Shown here: in pieces, positions 28,401-40,764 of the stretch | How the letters are laid out: each line of letters begins with the position of its first letter | Numbering within the stretch: position 1 is the stretch's first letter | DNA from: Ricinus communis | Lineage: Eukaryota; Streptophyta; Magnoliopsida; Malpighiales; Euphorbiaceae | NCBI RefSeq assembly: GCF_019578655.1 | Contig: NC_063257.1 | Location: forward strand, 5,270,001 to 5,334,000 | Length of the DNA: 64,000 nucleotides | Direction of reading: 5' to 3' | Program-made: the position numbers and the translations under genes | The notes under the pieces: model-generated | The model's input: the letters and a program-made list of their open reading frames with translations, nothing else | What the model was told of the DNA's origin: nothing | Databases searched by the model: none

Positions 28401-31400
28401 AAAGTTTTCAGAAGTTTATTTATAATTATAAAAACATAAGAAATCATTTTCTATTTTTAATTTGAAACAATAATATAAATAAATATAAAATTTTTTAATT
28501 CGAAAAATTGTACAAAAAGATTGACAGAAATATTCATATAAATATTGAATTATCGTGGAACCATTTTCTCATTTATATGATTGAAAATTGGTGTATCCAC
28601 CTTATATAGAGTTTCATCTTAAATAGGATTCCTCTTCAAATAGGATCTTTTTCTTAGATAGGAATTGTCTTCATATCAATTAAAATTGAATTGAATCCAC
28701 TTCAAATTTCAATATATAATGGGCTTGTAATACTCATAAATCTATAGTTTTATTTTAATAACTTATTAATATAATTAGATATTAAATTAACTATTTATTT
28801 ACAGTAGTTAATTATTTACCAATCAAATACATTAGTAGTATTCTCTGAAAATTATGAGATTTATTCATATAATTTTAACTTTTATAGATAACTACAAATT
28901 ATATATGAATTCACTAGCAATTTAGATTAGTAAAATAACATATAGAATTAATAGATTAATTAAAATAGTACCGATTAATTTTTAATAATTAAAATATAAA
29001 TTTTATAACAATAATATACCATAATAATATTTTGAAAAAATTCTTACATTAGAATTAGAGTGACTATTACTAACTATTTTATAAAAACAGGGTTTTTCGT
29101 TAATATAAGATAGAGGGGCTCAATACTTTTTAAATCATGACATAATAATAATAATAATATCATTTAAGCATCTTTTGGATTGGTATCTTTTAGATTTCTT
29201 GAAATATAATTTCAGATTTATGATGTATAATAGAGAAATTTCCATTTAATGCATCTGAATATAAAATAAAGCTACAAGTTGGTTTCCGTTACTATAATTA
29301 ATTATTTTCCTTTGATTGGATCCATTATTATTGACTATATAGTATGGACATACATAACGATATTGTCTCACATAGAGTATTCCTTAGTTTGCATATTCAT
29401 CTTGCCAGCTTATATATGTACATTTTTATTTTTTCTAGCCTGGAAAGATTAAAATTCTTTCTTTAATTTTAATACAATCTCACCTTACCATTAATTAAAA
29501 CTTCAGTAAAATAAAAATGCATATAGACCTCGGCTCCTTGATCATTTAGTTAATTTAATATTTAAACTTTTGCTTTTCTGTGATATTTTAATATTTTTTC
29601 GATATGTATTTTTATTCAATGCATCCAAATATATCGCATAAAAGTGTTTAGATATTACTAAAAAATAAAATTTATGTGTATGTTAAGTTAAGTTGAAAGT
29701 TAAAAATATTTATATATTAAAAGAAAATAACTTATTAGATTTATATTAAAAATTAAAGTGTTAAAAGTGATTAATCAATGCAAGTTTAGAAGTATAAATA
29801 TATATTTAGCCTTTCAATCATGCATTGAAAATATCGAACAGATTAAGAATATAAATTTATGAAAGTGAAATAGCCACATAATTAATCATTATATTTTCTT
29901 TTTGTTCATATAGAAAAATAAGTAAAAAGTTTCAACTTAAGACTTTCACTCGAATTGAATAGAGCTCTCCACTGGCCAAATACTAATGGTTAATTAACCA
30001 TTATATGAGTAGAACAATATTCACAGCCAAACAGAAAGAAGGGAATCCTGCAAATTACGTGGATGCATGGTAAAGCCTGTGGTCTAAAGAATGTGTAAAC
30101 ATATGAAATAATCTCTTGCTTTGTGTGAGAACAAGATTCAGTCAAATGCTGAATATTTTGGGTTAATCTCTGGTCAATATGTCCTAACCATATGGCCTAA
30201 CATTGGGTTTCTAGCAGTAAAGAAAAGAATACAATGGATTAGTTTTTAAAAGAAAAAGAAAAGAAAAATTGTATAGTGGTGGGTATGAACGACACTCTGT
30301 TAAGCTCGGATCTCAAGTGCTAACATCAGTACAACATTTCTTCTTGTTCTTCTTTAGACCCATTTTGTTGTTCCTCTCTTCTTTCATTTAAAAAATTGGA
30401 ACATGGGCATTGAGATTGGCACAAAACTGACATGAACCGTATGGAGGCAAAAGGGTTCTATTTTTCTTTTGTTCTCTGTAACCCCCCCATCAAAGAGCAA
30501 AAAAAATAAAAATTAATTAAAGTTGTTAGGAGAATTTCTTTTCTTTTCTTTTCTTTTTTCTGATAGTGAAAACTGCAAAAGTGGGAAAACAAAAGGTAAA
30601 ATTCAAAGCAAAGAAAAGGAACATTTCAAAGAAAAGAAACATGAGATAAGAGGGAGAGAAAAGGGATAGAAATTTGTGTCCCTTTTAAAGTCTCTTTATA
30701 AGGAACCAATATTTTTGTTTTCGAGCACATGCCAATGGATGCTAATCTTAGAACAAAGGCATCCTAAGTTATTTCCATGTCCTTATCCAATTTTTTGTTT
30801 TTTTTTTTTCTTTCTTTAACCGTAAGGGTTGCTTAGTTTTCACTGTATTCGCATGCATAGAAAAGGATTTGTGTTGGCTTCTTGTGGCAATGTAATGTAT
30901 CCTCCTCCAAGAGCTCCATATTTTACCAAATTTTGTATGGAAATTGGGATTATCACCGATCCTTTTTTTTTTAATTCTATGTATTATCATGGGTTTAATA
31001 GTTTAGTATTCGCACATCTTGTTAAACAGTGCAAGAGATCAGAGATGCAAACTCTAATAATATACTCCCCTAATTGTACTAAAACGAAGAGTGCTCTAGT
31101 ATTGATATATATAATATATAAATTAATTAAATACATATTAAAGACTTGATATCACACTGGTGGCTTGAGATTTATTATTTAACAATTAAAAATGAAACTT
31201 CCTTTTATTTCGAAAAATTTGTAGAACCATAGTTAACTTGAAATGAAAGTCAAACTCGTTATTGCAATACGAACCTTAAAATTAAATGAAAGTGATCCAA
31301 TCAAAACCTAATCCGAGCGGTCTTATACAAAACATAAATACCTTAAGAATTGTCCTTAGAAATCAAACTGAAGTCCTTTACCTCATTGAAAATGTCCTTT

Positions 31401-33898
31401 TTGCTCTTGTTAGACACCATATGTATAGAAATCTTAAAAAAGAAAAGAAAAAAAAAAAAACAGAATTCAAATACCATTGTTGTCCTGCAAGAGAAAAAGA
31501 AGTGAATGGAGGAAGTCAAGGTAAATGCTAAAGCGATAAGAAATCTTTTAACCCCCAAAACTTTTGGCGCTAAGAGAGATCAAAACAAATGATTCAATTG
31601 ATAAACAAAAGCCCCTAGTCGAGGAGCATCTATTCGAGGAAATTAAACCAAAAATATTGGACCAGAAACTTTAGGTTAATTAATGTCGTTAGTAATATGA
31701 CCTCTTTCTAAAGTTGTTCCTTGACTTGGAATTACATCAATGCTTCAACCATTTGTTTTATTGCACCATTCCCAAGTAAATTGTGATGGCCTGTTCCTTC
31801 TACGCAGTAGTCATGTCTTTAACTTCATAAACTGAAATTAAACCCAAGATTAACGACTTAATTATCTACCTAATTGACCATGTTTTTAACCCAATTTCTG
31901 GCTGACTGAAATGTCGTTGAGGAAAATTTTCTTGTACTTGTCTTTTAGATTTTGCATTTACAGAACTTAAAGGAGACGCTCCTAAAAAGTGCAAAAGAAA
32001 GCAAAAGGGTGTCTCTCTTTTTGTGATTCTTTGGGCTGTAAATAAATCAAATTTAATTATTTATTATTTTATTTCAAAGAAAAGAAATACTTGACAGAAC
32101 GTTCAATTTCCACATCATAGATTTTGGATGATTTTGAGAAGATTTTCTAATTTCATGATTGAGTTTATTTTAGCTTTTTCGGCCACAGGGAAATGAGTTT
32201 GAGAACTGGAGAATTGGAAGTTGTTTTTTTGGTACGTGTCACTAAAATTAAATGGTTACCCAAAATGCCTGTCCTTGGAACTTCTTAGATTCTCTAATAT
32301 AAAGCAAATTCTTTTACGAATTTTGTAAAGGCAATGCATGTAGACTTTTTGCAAGTAGCAATATTCTATTTGCATTCCAAAAGTTATACTTGCAGACCAA
32401 CGTAACTTTCATACATTTTGGAGAACCTCCTTTTTAGTTTTTAATATCATATTTTAAAATTATTTTTATATAATTAAAAAAAGTAGGTTTTTAATTTTTT
32501 ATTTTATTAAATTTATTTTTAGTTTTTTTTTTTATATAAATTATTTAAGGAATTTACATGAGTACAGTTGGCCAAAATCAAAAAGGTTTACCTACTGGTT
32601 AAATTGGAGAATAAATATGTATTTCTGACTAAGAGGTGAACACTTGAGTACTTAATTTTTTTTATTTTAAAGAAAATCTAATCCATTTAATAATAATAAC
32701 TTGCTATTATGAATAATCTAAAATTGGTAATACTATTAATTATCATTTATAATCCAAATAATCTAAACATTATTGTTACAATTAAAGATTGAAGAATAAA
32801 ATATTTTACTTAAAAGAAATTCACCTAAAAAGAGTAAAGGCTCCTCCTCCTACTAAAGCAGATGACAAGTACTCAAACACTTTTGTTATTGAGAATATGT
32901 AGGAATGCAATTGGGAAGGGGAAAGATATTGAGCAAACAATGGTTCCCATTTTATTTTTTATAATCCGAATTTAATTATTGTTAATAAATTAATTTCAAA
33001 ATATATAAATAATGCAGTTATAAGAAAGTTAACATTGTTGTATAAATCATTAATAATATATATATATTTGAAAGAAAAATAGTTCATATCTAACAGCAAA
33101 TTTTCTTTTTGAAATGCAAAGGCTTGTCCCCCACCCCAACAAAAGTAGAGGACAATTCCTCCAACTTGATTGTGGGACTATTTTTATTCTAACATCAAAT
33201 TTTCCATCTCACTAAATAACCTAAACTGGGGTTTCTTTTTCCAAGCTTTAACCATTTTATTATTTTGGGAAGACAATCCATTATGGTACTTATTTAATGA
33301 TGCAGCATTCATCCATTTAATCATACAGCTCTCAATATTAATTACTAAGATATGTACATATGTATCATTGGCAACAATACTGCCACATTTTAGGTAACCA
33401 AATTTAATTTGTGCCCCCAATAAAATAAAAAGATACGTTGCAATATAGGTAAACAGTCGCCAATCAAATCCAACATAATTTTGGATTTGGATGTAAGAAT
33501 TCAAGACTTACCAAATTCAAAAAAAAAAAAAATCATTATAGATTTCTAGGATTGGCTCCATAATAATTCACATAATGTTATTACAAAAATCATATAAAAT
33601 AAATGTGTTATTCACATGCATGTATCTTATTATAATAATTATTGTTTCCTTATGATCATTAAACGAAAACATAAAATTTTCAATTTTTCATTATTTATTT
33701 AGTAGTTACTCTACGAAACAGGTGGATTTTCTTTTTCTTTTTTTTTTTTAAAGGAAAAGTATATGGAATTCCATAATAATATTATTTTCTTTATTGGATC
33801 GTGCGGTTATAAAAAAAAGAAAATGTGTGGGAAAAAAGGCAAAAATATCGGAGAAGGCAGCGCGAGACATAAATTGTGAAGAGAGGGATGTTTCCATT

Positions 33899-33945
33899 GC
33901 GGGAAAATGAAAAGGAAAAAAAAGGACAAGTGGCAGGGCGGGAAA
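33899..33945 (-). promoter_or_regulatory. Two E2F-type octamers
   Basis: GCGGGAAA occurs exactly at 33899-33906 and at 33938-33945; the reverse complement, TTTCCCGC, is the canonical E2F site of plant S-phase genes. They lie about 1.5 kb upstream of the D-type cyclin ATG in a locally GC-richer stretch. Binding and the target gene are inference. Confidence 0.5.
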
Positions 33946-35136
33946 GAAAATAAGACAAGAGTAATGGCTATTGGTCCATCGTGACGTTCCGTACATATTT
34001 ACTGATTTATCCTGCTTTCTCCAGTCTATTTACAATCGGATGCCACTCAGAAATTGCCAATTCCGTTTCCATTGATCAAAACATTAGATTAACGAGGGAC
34101 AAAAATAAATTAAAAAAAATAGAGTGAGGAGGAATGGTGATCTAGATCTCTGACCAATCTGCTTTCACTTAATTTAACACGTGATTTGTCCGTTACTTCA
34201 TTTGCCGTTAAGACTTTCTTTATACTTATTTTAGTTTCTTCTTTTCAAAGAAAATTTGTTTTGGGGTTAGAATATTACTGTTTGTTTTATTTTCTTCTGC
34301 AAATTTATTCTATTAACTTATGATGTTAAGTTGCCGTTTTGATCGATTGACTTCTTCTTTTTAGTACAGAATTTCATATTAGAAGTAGAAAATTCAGCAA
34401 AAGATCCCTTTATGATCTTAAGATCTCAAATTTAATTAGTAAGGTATTAGACTTCTATTATCGTGAAAATTAATCTTGGAAGAGTCTCAACAGATTTGAT
34501 GTTTGATTTATTTTTTTTATAGAACTTCACATTTATACTATTTAATAAATTAGTAATTTCACATATTTTTTTATTTTTGCTGTGTAATTTGTACTTTTTG
34601 GATATATAATTAATTTTATTCGAACTAGAGAGTTATTCAAATAAAAAACTTTCAATAAAGATTTTGGAATCTAATAAGGTTTTAGAATGTGATAATTCTA
34701 ATTATTTAATTAAATATTATATTAATGAATTTTTTTTATTTTAACCATATAGATTTTTTTTAACTGAATAAAAGGAAAAAAAAAAAGATGCACATGACAA
34801 AATGCACATCCACTCAATTTATATAAAGGTCATAGCACAGTATAATTTTCTTTTGGTAATATTGACATAGTAAATAGCAAAACGGCATAAAAATAAAGAA
34901 AAGGCTCCAGCGTAAAACTGCCACGTATTAGGGTAAACAAAAAAATTGCAGCCCAACGAGAAGTTCCCACGTTACGACATTGTTAATGGTTGTTTTAAGA
35001 CACCAATCCTTGTACAGACAATACAATACACACTCTCTCTTTCTCTTTCTACCAAATCTTGTATTTGCCCTTCTTTGTGTATTTTTTTTGCACTAAACAT
35101 TTCTTTTCCTTTTGATTCTCATATCTATAGATTGCC

Positions 35137-35160
35137 CTCTCTCTCTCTCTCTCTCTCTCT
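35137..35160. repeat. (CT)n run in the cyclin leader/promoter
   Basis: Twelve CT dinucleotides about 300 bases before the cyclin start codon. Such pyrimidine runs are common around plant transcription starts; any role here is inference. Confidence 0.85.
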
Positions 35161-35455
35161 ATGTTGCCTTTTGCCCTAAAAAGAGGCACTCATATCCTCT
35201 TCATAAACCCCATCTGCTCCTGCTAGCAGCAGTCTTTTCAGCCCCCAACTTGGAGAGAGAGATTGGTTTTTTGTTTTTTTTGTATTCTTAAAAAAAGGAA
35301 GACCCATTCTTTGTTCTTCTTCAAATTTCATTCTTTGATACTAAAAATCTGTTTTTTTTTTTTTATGCGTAAAGCCTCTGTGTGAACACACACATTAAAA
35401 ACCCACTGTTTTAATCACCGTTTGCAATATAGAAAGAAAGAAAGAATTTTTATTC

Positions 35456-38097
35456 ATGGCACCAAGTTTTGATTGTGCGGTTTCAAGTTTACTATGTGCA
35501 GAAGATAACATTAGCATTTTTGATGATGATAATAATAAAGATTATTGTTATGGTGATGTTGTGGATGAGTTTGAGGGCAGTTGGCATCATGGGAATCATC
35601 GAATCAATCATCAAGACAGAGGCTTTGATGTTAGTTTGCCAATGCTGAGTGAGGAGTGTTTGAGGTTGATGGTTGAGAAAGAGTGCCAGCATTTGCCTAA
35701 TGCAGATTATTTAAAGAGGCTGAGAAGAGGGGAGTTGGATTTGGGTGCCAGAAAAGAGGCTATTGATTGGATAGGAAAGGTGGGTTGTGTTATTTTCTTT
35801 TGGATGTTTAATCACATACCGTCAATCTTTTGTTAGTCTTCCCCACTTCTTCTTTCTCTTATTTCTGGTGAAAATATATGGTCGATACAATTATGGTCTT
35901 CTTTTTCTTATCATTGTCCTGGACACCTGAATTAGGAAGGAGAAGAAGGAGGAGAAAAAGGAAAAGGGAAAACAGTTTTTTCTTTTAATCTCAATTTTGG
36001 CTACTTGTTTAGAGTTAAAATATTTTCTCAAATTAAGTTAGAATTGTCAAAATTTAAAGATTTGGACAAAGTTGCAAAAGTGGAAAAGATTTGGATTTCT
36101 TTTTAATCAATAGGCCTTCACTTTATCACAACATTGTTGTTTCTATTATGTTCTCATAAATGGAATCCTTTTTATATTTCTTGCTTGAATGAATGGTTGA
36201 GGTGTTCACTAGTTTCTTTTTCAAAGAGCAAGACATTTTGTTTTAATATTGGGGTTTTGATATTTTTTAATGTCAAGTTTCTGGAGATGGATTTTGATTG
36301 ATTTGAATCCTCTAGGCAAGTATTGCCATGGTGTTTGTGCTCCTCTTTGATATTGGTGTTAAATGAAATGGGTAGGGCATGTATGTTGTTCTTTCTTTTT
36401 TCTTTCTGTTGGAATTTTTTGTTCCCTTTCACAGTTGCTCTATCTGAAATGGGTTTGGTGGGTTCCCTTCTTTTCTCCCCTTTTTCGGGTAGATGCGGAT
36501 TTGTTAATTGCATTTTTGTGTATGCTTTATGCATATTTTGTCTTTGCCTTTTTTCTCTTCCACTTGATTAGTCTCATGTGCATATATTTTCTTACTTTGG
36601 TTTTTTGTTTTCTCTCTTTTGATTAGTCTAATGCCTAACATCATTATTAATATGAGTTGTAATTTTCTTTTATTTCCTTTCTGCTCTATTCAATTCTCTT
36701 GCAATTCCTTTGTGGAATTCAGTTGGCGGTCAATAATGCAAATGCTTTGTTGGTTCAATAGGTTCATGCCCATTTTGGTTTTGGACCACTTTCTGCCTAT
36801 TTATCAATAAATTACTTGGATAGATTTCTCTCTGCCTACGAATTGCCTGTAAGTTGAAGCTTAAACACACATCATTTTTATCTCATACGTTTCTTGTAAC
36901 CCTATTCTCACATTGCTCAAGATTCGCATTGATTGCAATTGCAGAAGGGTAAAGATTGGATGATGCAGTTATTGGCTGTGGCATGTTTATCTATTGCAGC
37001 CAAAATGGAGGAGACAGAAGTTCCAATTTTCCTAGATTTACAGGTGAAAATCAACCAATATTATATATCTCTGCATTAATTGTATGTTTTAGTATTTGTT
37101 TGGAACTAACAGGTATATCTCCTGATGTTAACAGGTGGGTGAATCAAGATTTGTATTTGAAGCAAGAACTATCCAAAGAATGGAGCTTCTTGTACTCAGC
37201 ACATTAAGTTGGAGAATGAAGGCAATTACACCTTTCTCCTTCATAGACGATTTCCTTAACAAGATCAATAATGATGAAAACCCACCTACATCTTTAATCT
37301 TGCAATCGATCCAGCTCATATTAAGCATAATTAAAGGTCCTTCTTCTTTCCTCTCTCACTAGCACATCTTGGCATTGTCCTAGCTATAATATCTCTTTGC
37401 AGTTTTGACAGTTGTGAATGGGATATTTGAGGGAGGGAGTCTGATGTTTTTGGTGGGTGGGAATTCAATGCAGGGATTGACTTCTTGGAATTTAGGCCCT
37501 CTGAGGTTGCAGCAGCAGTGACCATAGCTGTTGTGGGGGAAATCAGAACAGTGGATGCTGAGCAAGCAATTTTTGTTCTATCTCAGCATATACAAAAGGT
37601 AAAATTGGTGCCTTGGTGGTCCAAATCCTTAAGGACCAAAACTAATAAAAGGGAACATAAATAATGATTTTCCTGTTGATCGTGTATACCCTTTTGAGTT
37701 TGATTACTTGCATAAGTGACCAATTGAGAAATGTTATATGTACATGAATATTGATCATCTTTGTTGGTACACTTGAGTTCACCAATCAAATCCCTTTTCC
37801 CTAACAAGCAAAAATGAGAAAGAAAGTTAGTACTGATGATTTCTTTCTCACAATTTTGTTTTTTCACAGGAAAAAGTGCTCAAATGTTTTCAACTAATTC
37901 AAGATTTTTCACTGATTGGTGGGGCTATTAAGGATACAAATGTTAGAATCCTATCTGTGCCCCAAAGTCCAATTGGGGTGTTGGATGCTGCATGCCTGAG
38001 CTATAGAAGTGATGAATCAACTGTTGGGTCATGTGCAAATTCCTCACAAGATACTCCTGAGGCCAAAAGGAAGAAACTAAATAAACCATGGGAGTGA
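35456..38097 (+). CDS. CYCD4: D-type cyclin, CYCD4/CYCD2-like
   Basis: Regulatory partner of CDKA that promotes G1/S entry by phosphorylating retinoblastoma-related protein. Six exons (35456-35779, 36762-36848, 36945-37043, 37135-37336, 37474-37598, 37870-38097) encode 354 residues. The RBR-binding LxCxE motif is L12-L-C14-A-E16 in SSLLCAED. It is followed by the conserved [18 protein letters not shown] and [20 protein letters not shown]. The cyclin N box runs through [11 protein letters not shown] and [19 protein letters not shown], and the C box contains [15 protein letters not shown]. The C-terminus has Ser/Thr/Pro-rich sequence and a basic KRKK. Plant CYCD genes commonly have six exons. 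CYCD4 is preferred over CYCD2 because of sequence feel and the Arabidopsis arrangement of CYCD4 genes next to GRF8/GRF6; CYCD2 remains possible. Confidence 0.94.
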
Positions 38098-38422
38098 TGA
38101 AAGATGGAATTTCAGAGAGGACCTTATTTCAATTTTCCAAAATCTGAAGTTTTGGTGTGTCTGAAAATGAAGGTGCTGCCAAAAGGAGATAGAGGGAAAA
38201 AAATTAAAAGAAAAAGAAAATGGCAGAAAGAGAAAAATGGAAAATGCACAGGAGGAATATAAATTCAATAAGTTGGGTCATGGTAGGAGGATGGAGCCTG
38301 GAGGGGGGGCAGAAGTGGAAAAGAAAATGTTTCATGCACTTGCCATGAACAGAACCAGCTGTTAAATATTAGATTTCTTAACAGCTACAAACAAGTAGAG
38401 ATAAGAAATATATTGGTTACAG

Positions 38423-38443
38423 TTTTTTTTTTTTTTTTTTTTT
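38423..38443. repeat. Poly(T) run
   Basis: About 21 uninterrupted T downstream of the cyclin stop codon, within or just past its 3' UTR. Confidence 0.9.
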
Positions 38444-40712
38444 ACAATTTTTAATTTTTGTCTGTAATTTGTTTCTAGGGTTTTCTTGGTTAAAACAAAA
38501 AATATAAAAAAAAAATAGAAGAGAAAAGGCTTTAAAAAGATAATATGGGATATATTCTAGTTTGTTTGAAAAATTATTGTTTTATGGAGGATGAGGATTC
38601 AGGAAATAAGGAGAGTAGTACCCTCCAATAAAGAAACACTCTCTCTCTCTCTGAATTATTTAATTGTTTTGTGTCTGAAATCATCAGTTACTTTGGACCT
38701 GTTAGTTTGACCATTTGTCTTGATTTTTAAACTTTCCTCGTTTGTCTGGCTGGTGGCTAAGTAATCCTTACTAAATTATTTTGAAAAAATATAAAAAGAA
38801 AAGAAAAGCCTCTAATTCTAACATTTTTCTATGCATAAAATAGCAACTGCTGGTTAACTTTTGGGGAAAATTGTAAGCTGGAGCATTGAATAGTCTGATA
38901 GACAAGGCATGAGATGACACAACTAAGTAGCAGAATCCAATTAGTATTCTTCAGTTTTTCAGAATTACTAATTTTTGAGTACCAAACTGGCCCCCTATAA
39001 TTGGTCCAATGATGAGAGATGCGACCTGTAAATATGACATTATTACTATTATGCATTTCAAGTCCATAATGGGATGGCATTATTTATTGTTGTGGCCATA
39101 ATGCTACAATCCTTACAGTACAATGCTGTTTGTTTGGTAACATACTTGAAAGAATTTGGTGGAGTTGCTCTGTTTTTTAATGCAGCAATTAATTCACCTC
39201 AATACAATTCTTGGCTACAACCCTCTCATGGTTGTATATATTTTTACTTCTTACTGTGTTTGGAATTAATCTATTTCATAAGTTCTTATAAAAAGTTATT
39301 TCTACATTCATATTTTCCGTGTTTTATATTTAAATAAAATATTATTTAAAATTTCATTTTATTAAATTAACTATTTTATTTCATAGCTCATGACCCATTA
39401 AAAGATAATTTATAAAATGAGTAAGTCACTTTATAGTACTGTTTATTAATTTAGTAAATTATGCCGGTGACCACATTAAAAGATAATTAAGAGAAATCAA
39501 AGAATATGGCATCAAGATTGATACAAAGATTAATTTTTTTCTTTTTAAAAGAAGGACAAGAAATGGAAACAAATAAAAAAGACAGGGAATACAAAGAAAG
39601 TGAGGGAGGCAGGCATATCTCAAGTTGTACTTAGAAATGATAATCTTGTAATTAAAAGCTGATTATAGTAATGTTATGATACAATATTATAAAATGGACC
39701 GCACGTGGGTCCACTTCTTCTAATAAAAGGGCCTTTGTGGATTATTCCTGACATACTCTTTTTAATTTTTAATTTTATTTTTTAATACAATCTCATAAAT
39801 CATAATCTATCCACTCCACCAATCACATGGCACATTCAGCATGTACTGTACAAAAAAGACAACAATTTTATAAATTAAAAGCAAATAAAAAGGAAGGAAG
39901 GGAAGCCCTTGGTGGTGGTGGTTTTATGTCAATGACGTTTTGATTTCTACATTAAACTTTGTGTTTTCTTTTTGTTGGTACCCTTTTAACATGCAAAAGA
40001 TCTAATATAGGTGAAATAAATGATTTTGATGCCATTGGCAACCCTAATTGCATAATTAAAAATGAAAAAGAAAAGGAAGGAGAGGAAGAAAATTTATTTT
40101 GATGGAAATAAAGTTAATTATCATGCTAATATATATATTAGCAGTCACTAGTCAGTAGCTGTGCTATAAAGGTCATATTACAGACCTGGTCTGTGTGCTG
40201 GGTTCTTCTGAGCAGTGATGCTTAAAAACTGCCAATGCCATTAATTAAAAAGTAAGTATGGCTACTTTCAATTGAATTTTCACCATATAAAAATAAAACT
40301 AATGGTAATGTGTACTAGACAATTGAAAAGACAGAAGTCTTGGAACTGTGGAATACCCATTCCCACTAATAAACAATTTCTTATAATATTTTTCAGTTAA
40401 ATCAAATGCAATTTTTTTTGCCTGCAAAAGTGATGTATCAAATCAAATGCTGTTTTCATCTCTCACTCTCTCTTTTCTCCCTGCTGCTGCTGGTACCCAG
40501 CTACACATGGTTTTGGTGGGTCAATAACACAAAAGTCCCAAATTTCATTTATTCTTTTCTTTTTCTTTTTAAAAAAAAAAAAAAAAAAGTAAACCGAGTC
40601 ACTGAGGCATCTTCTAGGATATAAATATCAGAAAAACAAATGCTAGTAAAATAATTAATTTATTATTGTTGATGTTTTTACTTTTAAGGTGCTTGCCTCC
40701 CTTATGTAAAAT

Positions 40713-40715
<3 letters not shown>

Positions 40716-40759
<44 letters not shown>
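40716..40759. repeat. (AT)n microsatellite
   Basis: About 22 AT dinucleotides; the longest microsatellite in the window. Confidence 0.95.

Positions 40760-40764
<5 letters not shown>

Larger units (their letters stand above)
24644..35455. other. Gene-poor AT-rich spacer upstream of the D-type cyclin
   Basis: About 10.8 kb with no ORF I could assign to a family. The first few hundred bases hold the CUTA promoter and the last 1.5 to 2 kb the cyclin promoter. It contains one foldback element (24965-25410), an ATT run (27222-27242) and two E2F-type octamers. Bases 27800-28000 are locally richer in GC and hold a 62-codon ORF without recognisable similarity. Confidence 0.6.
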
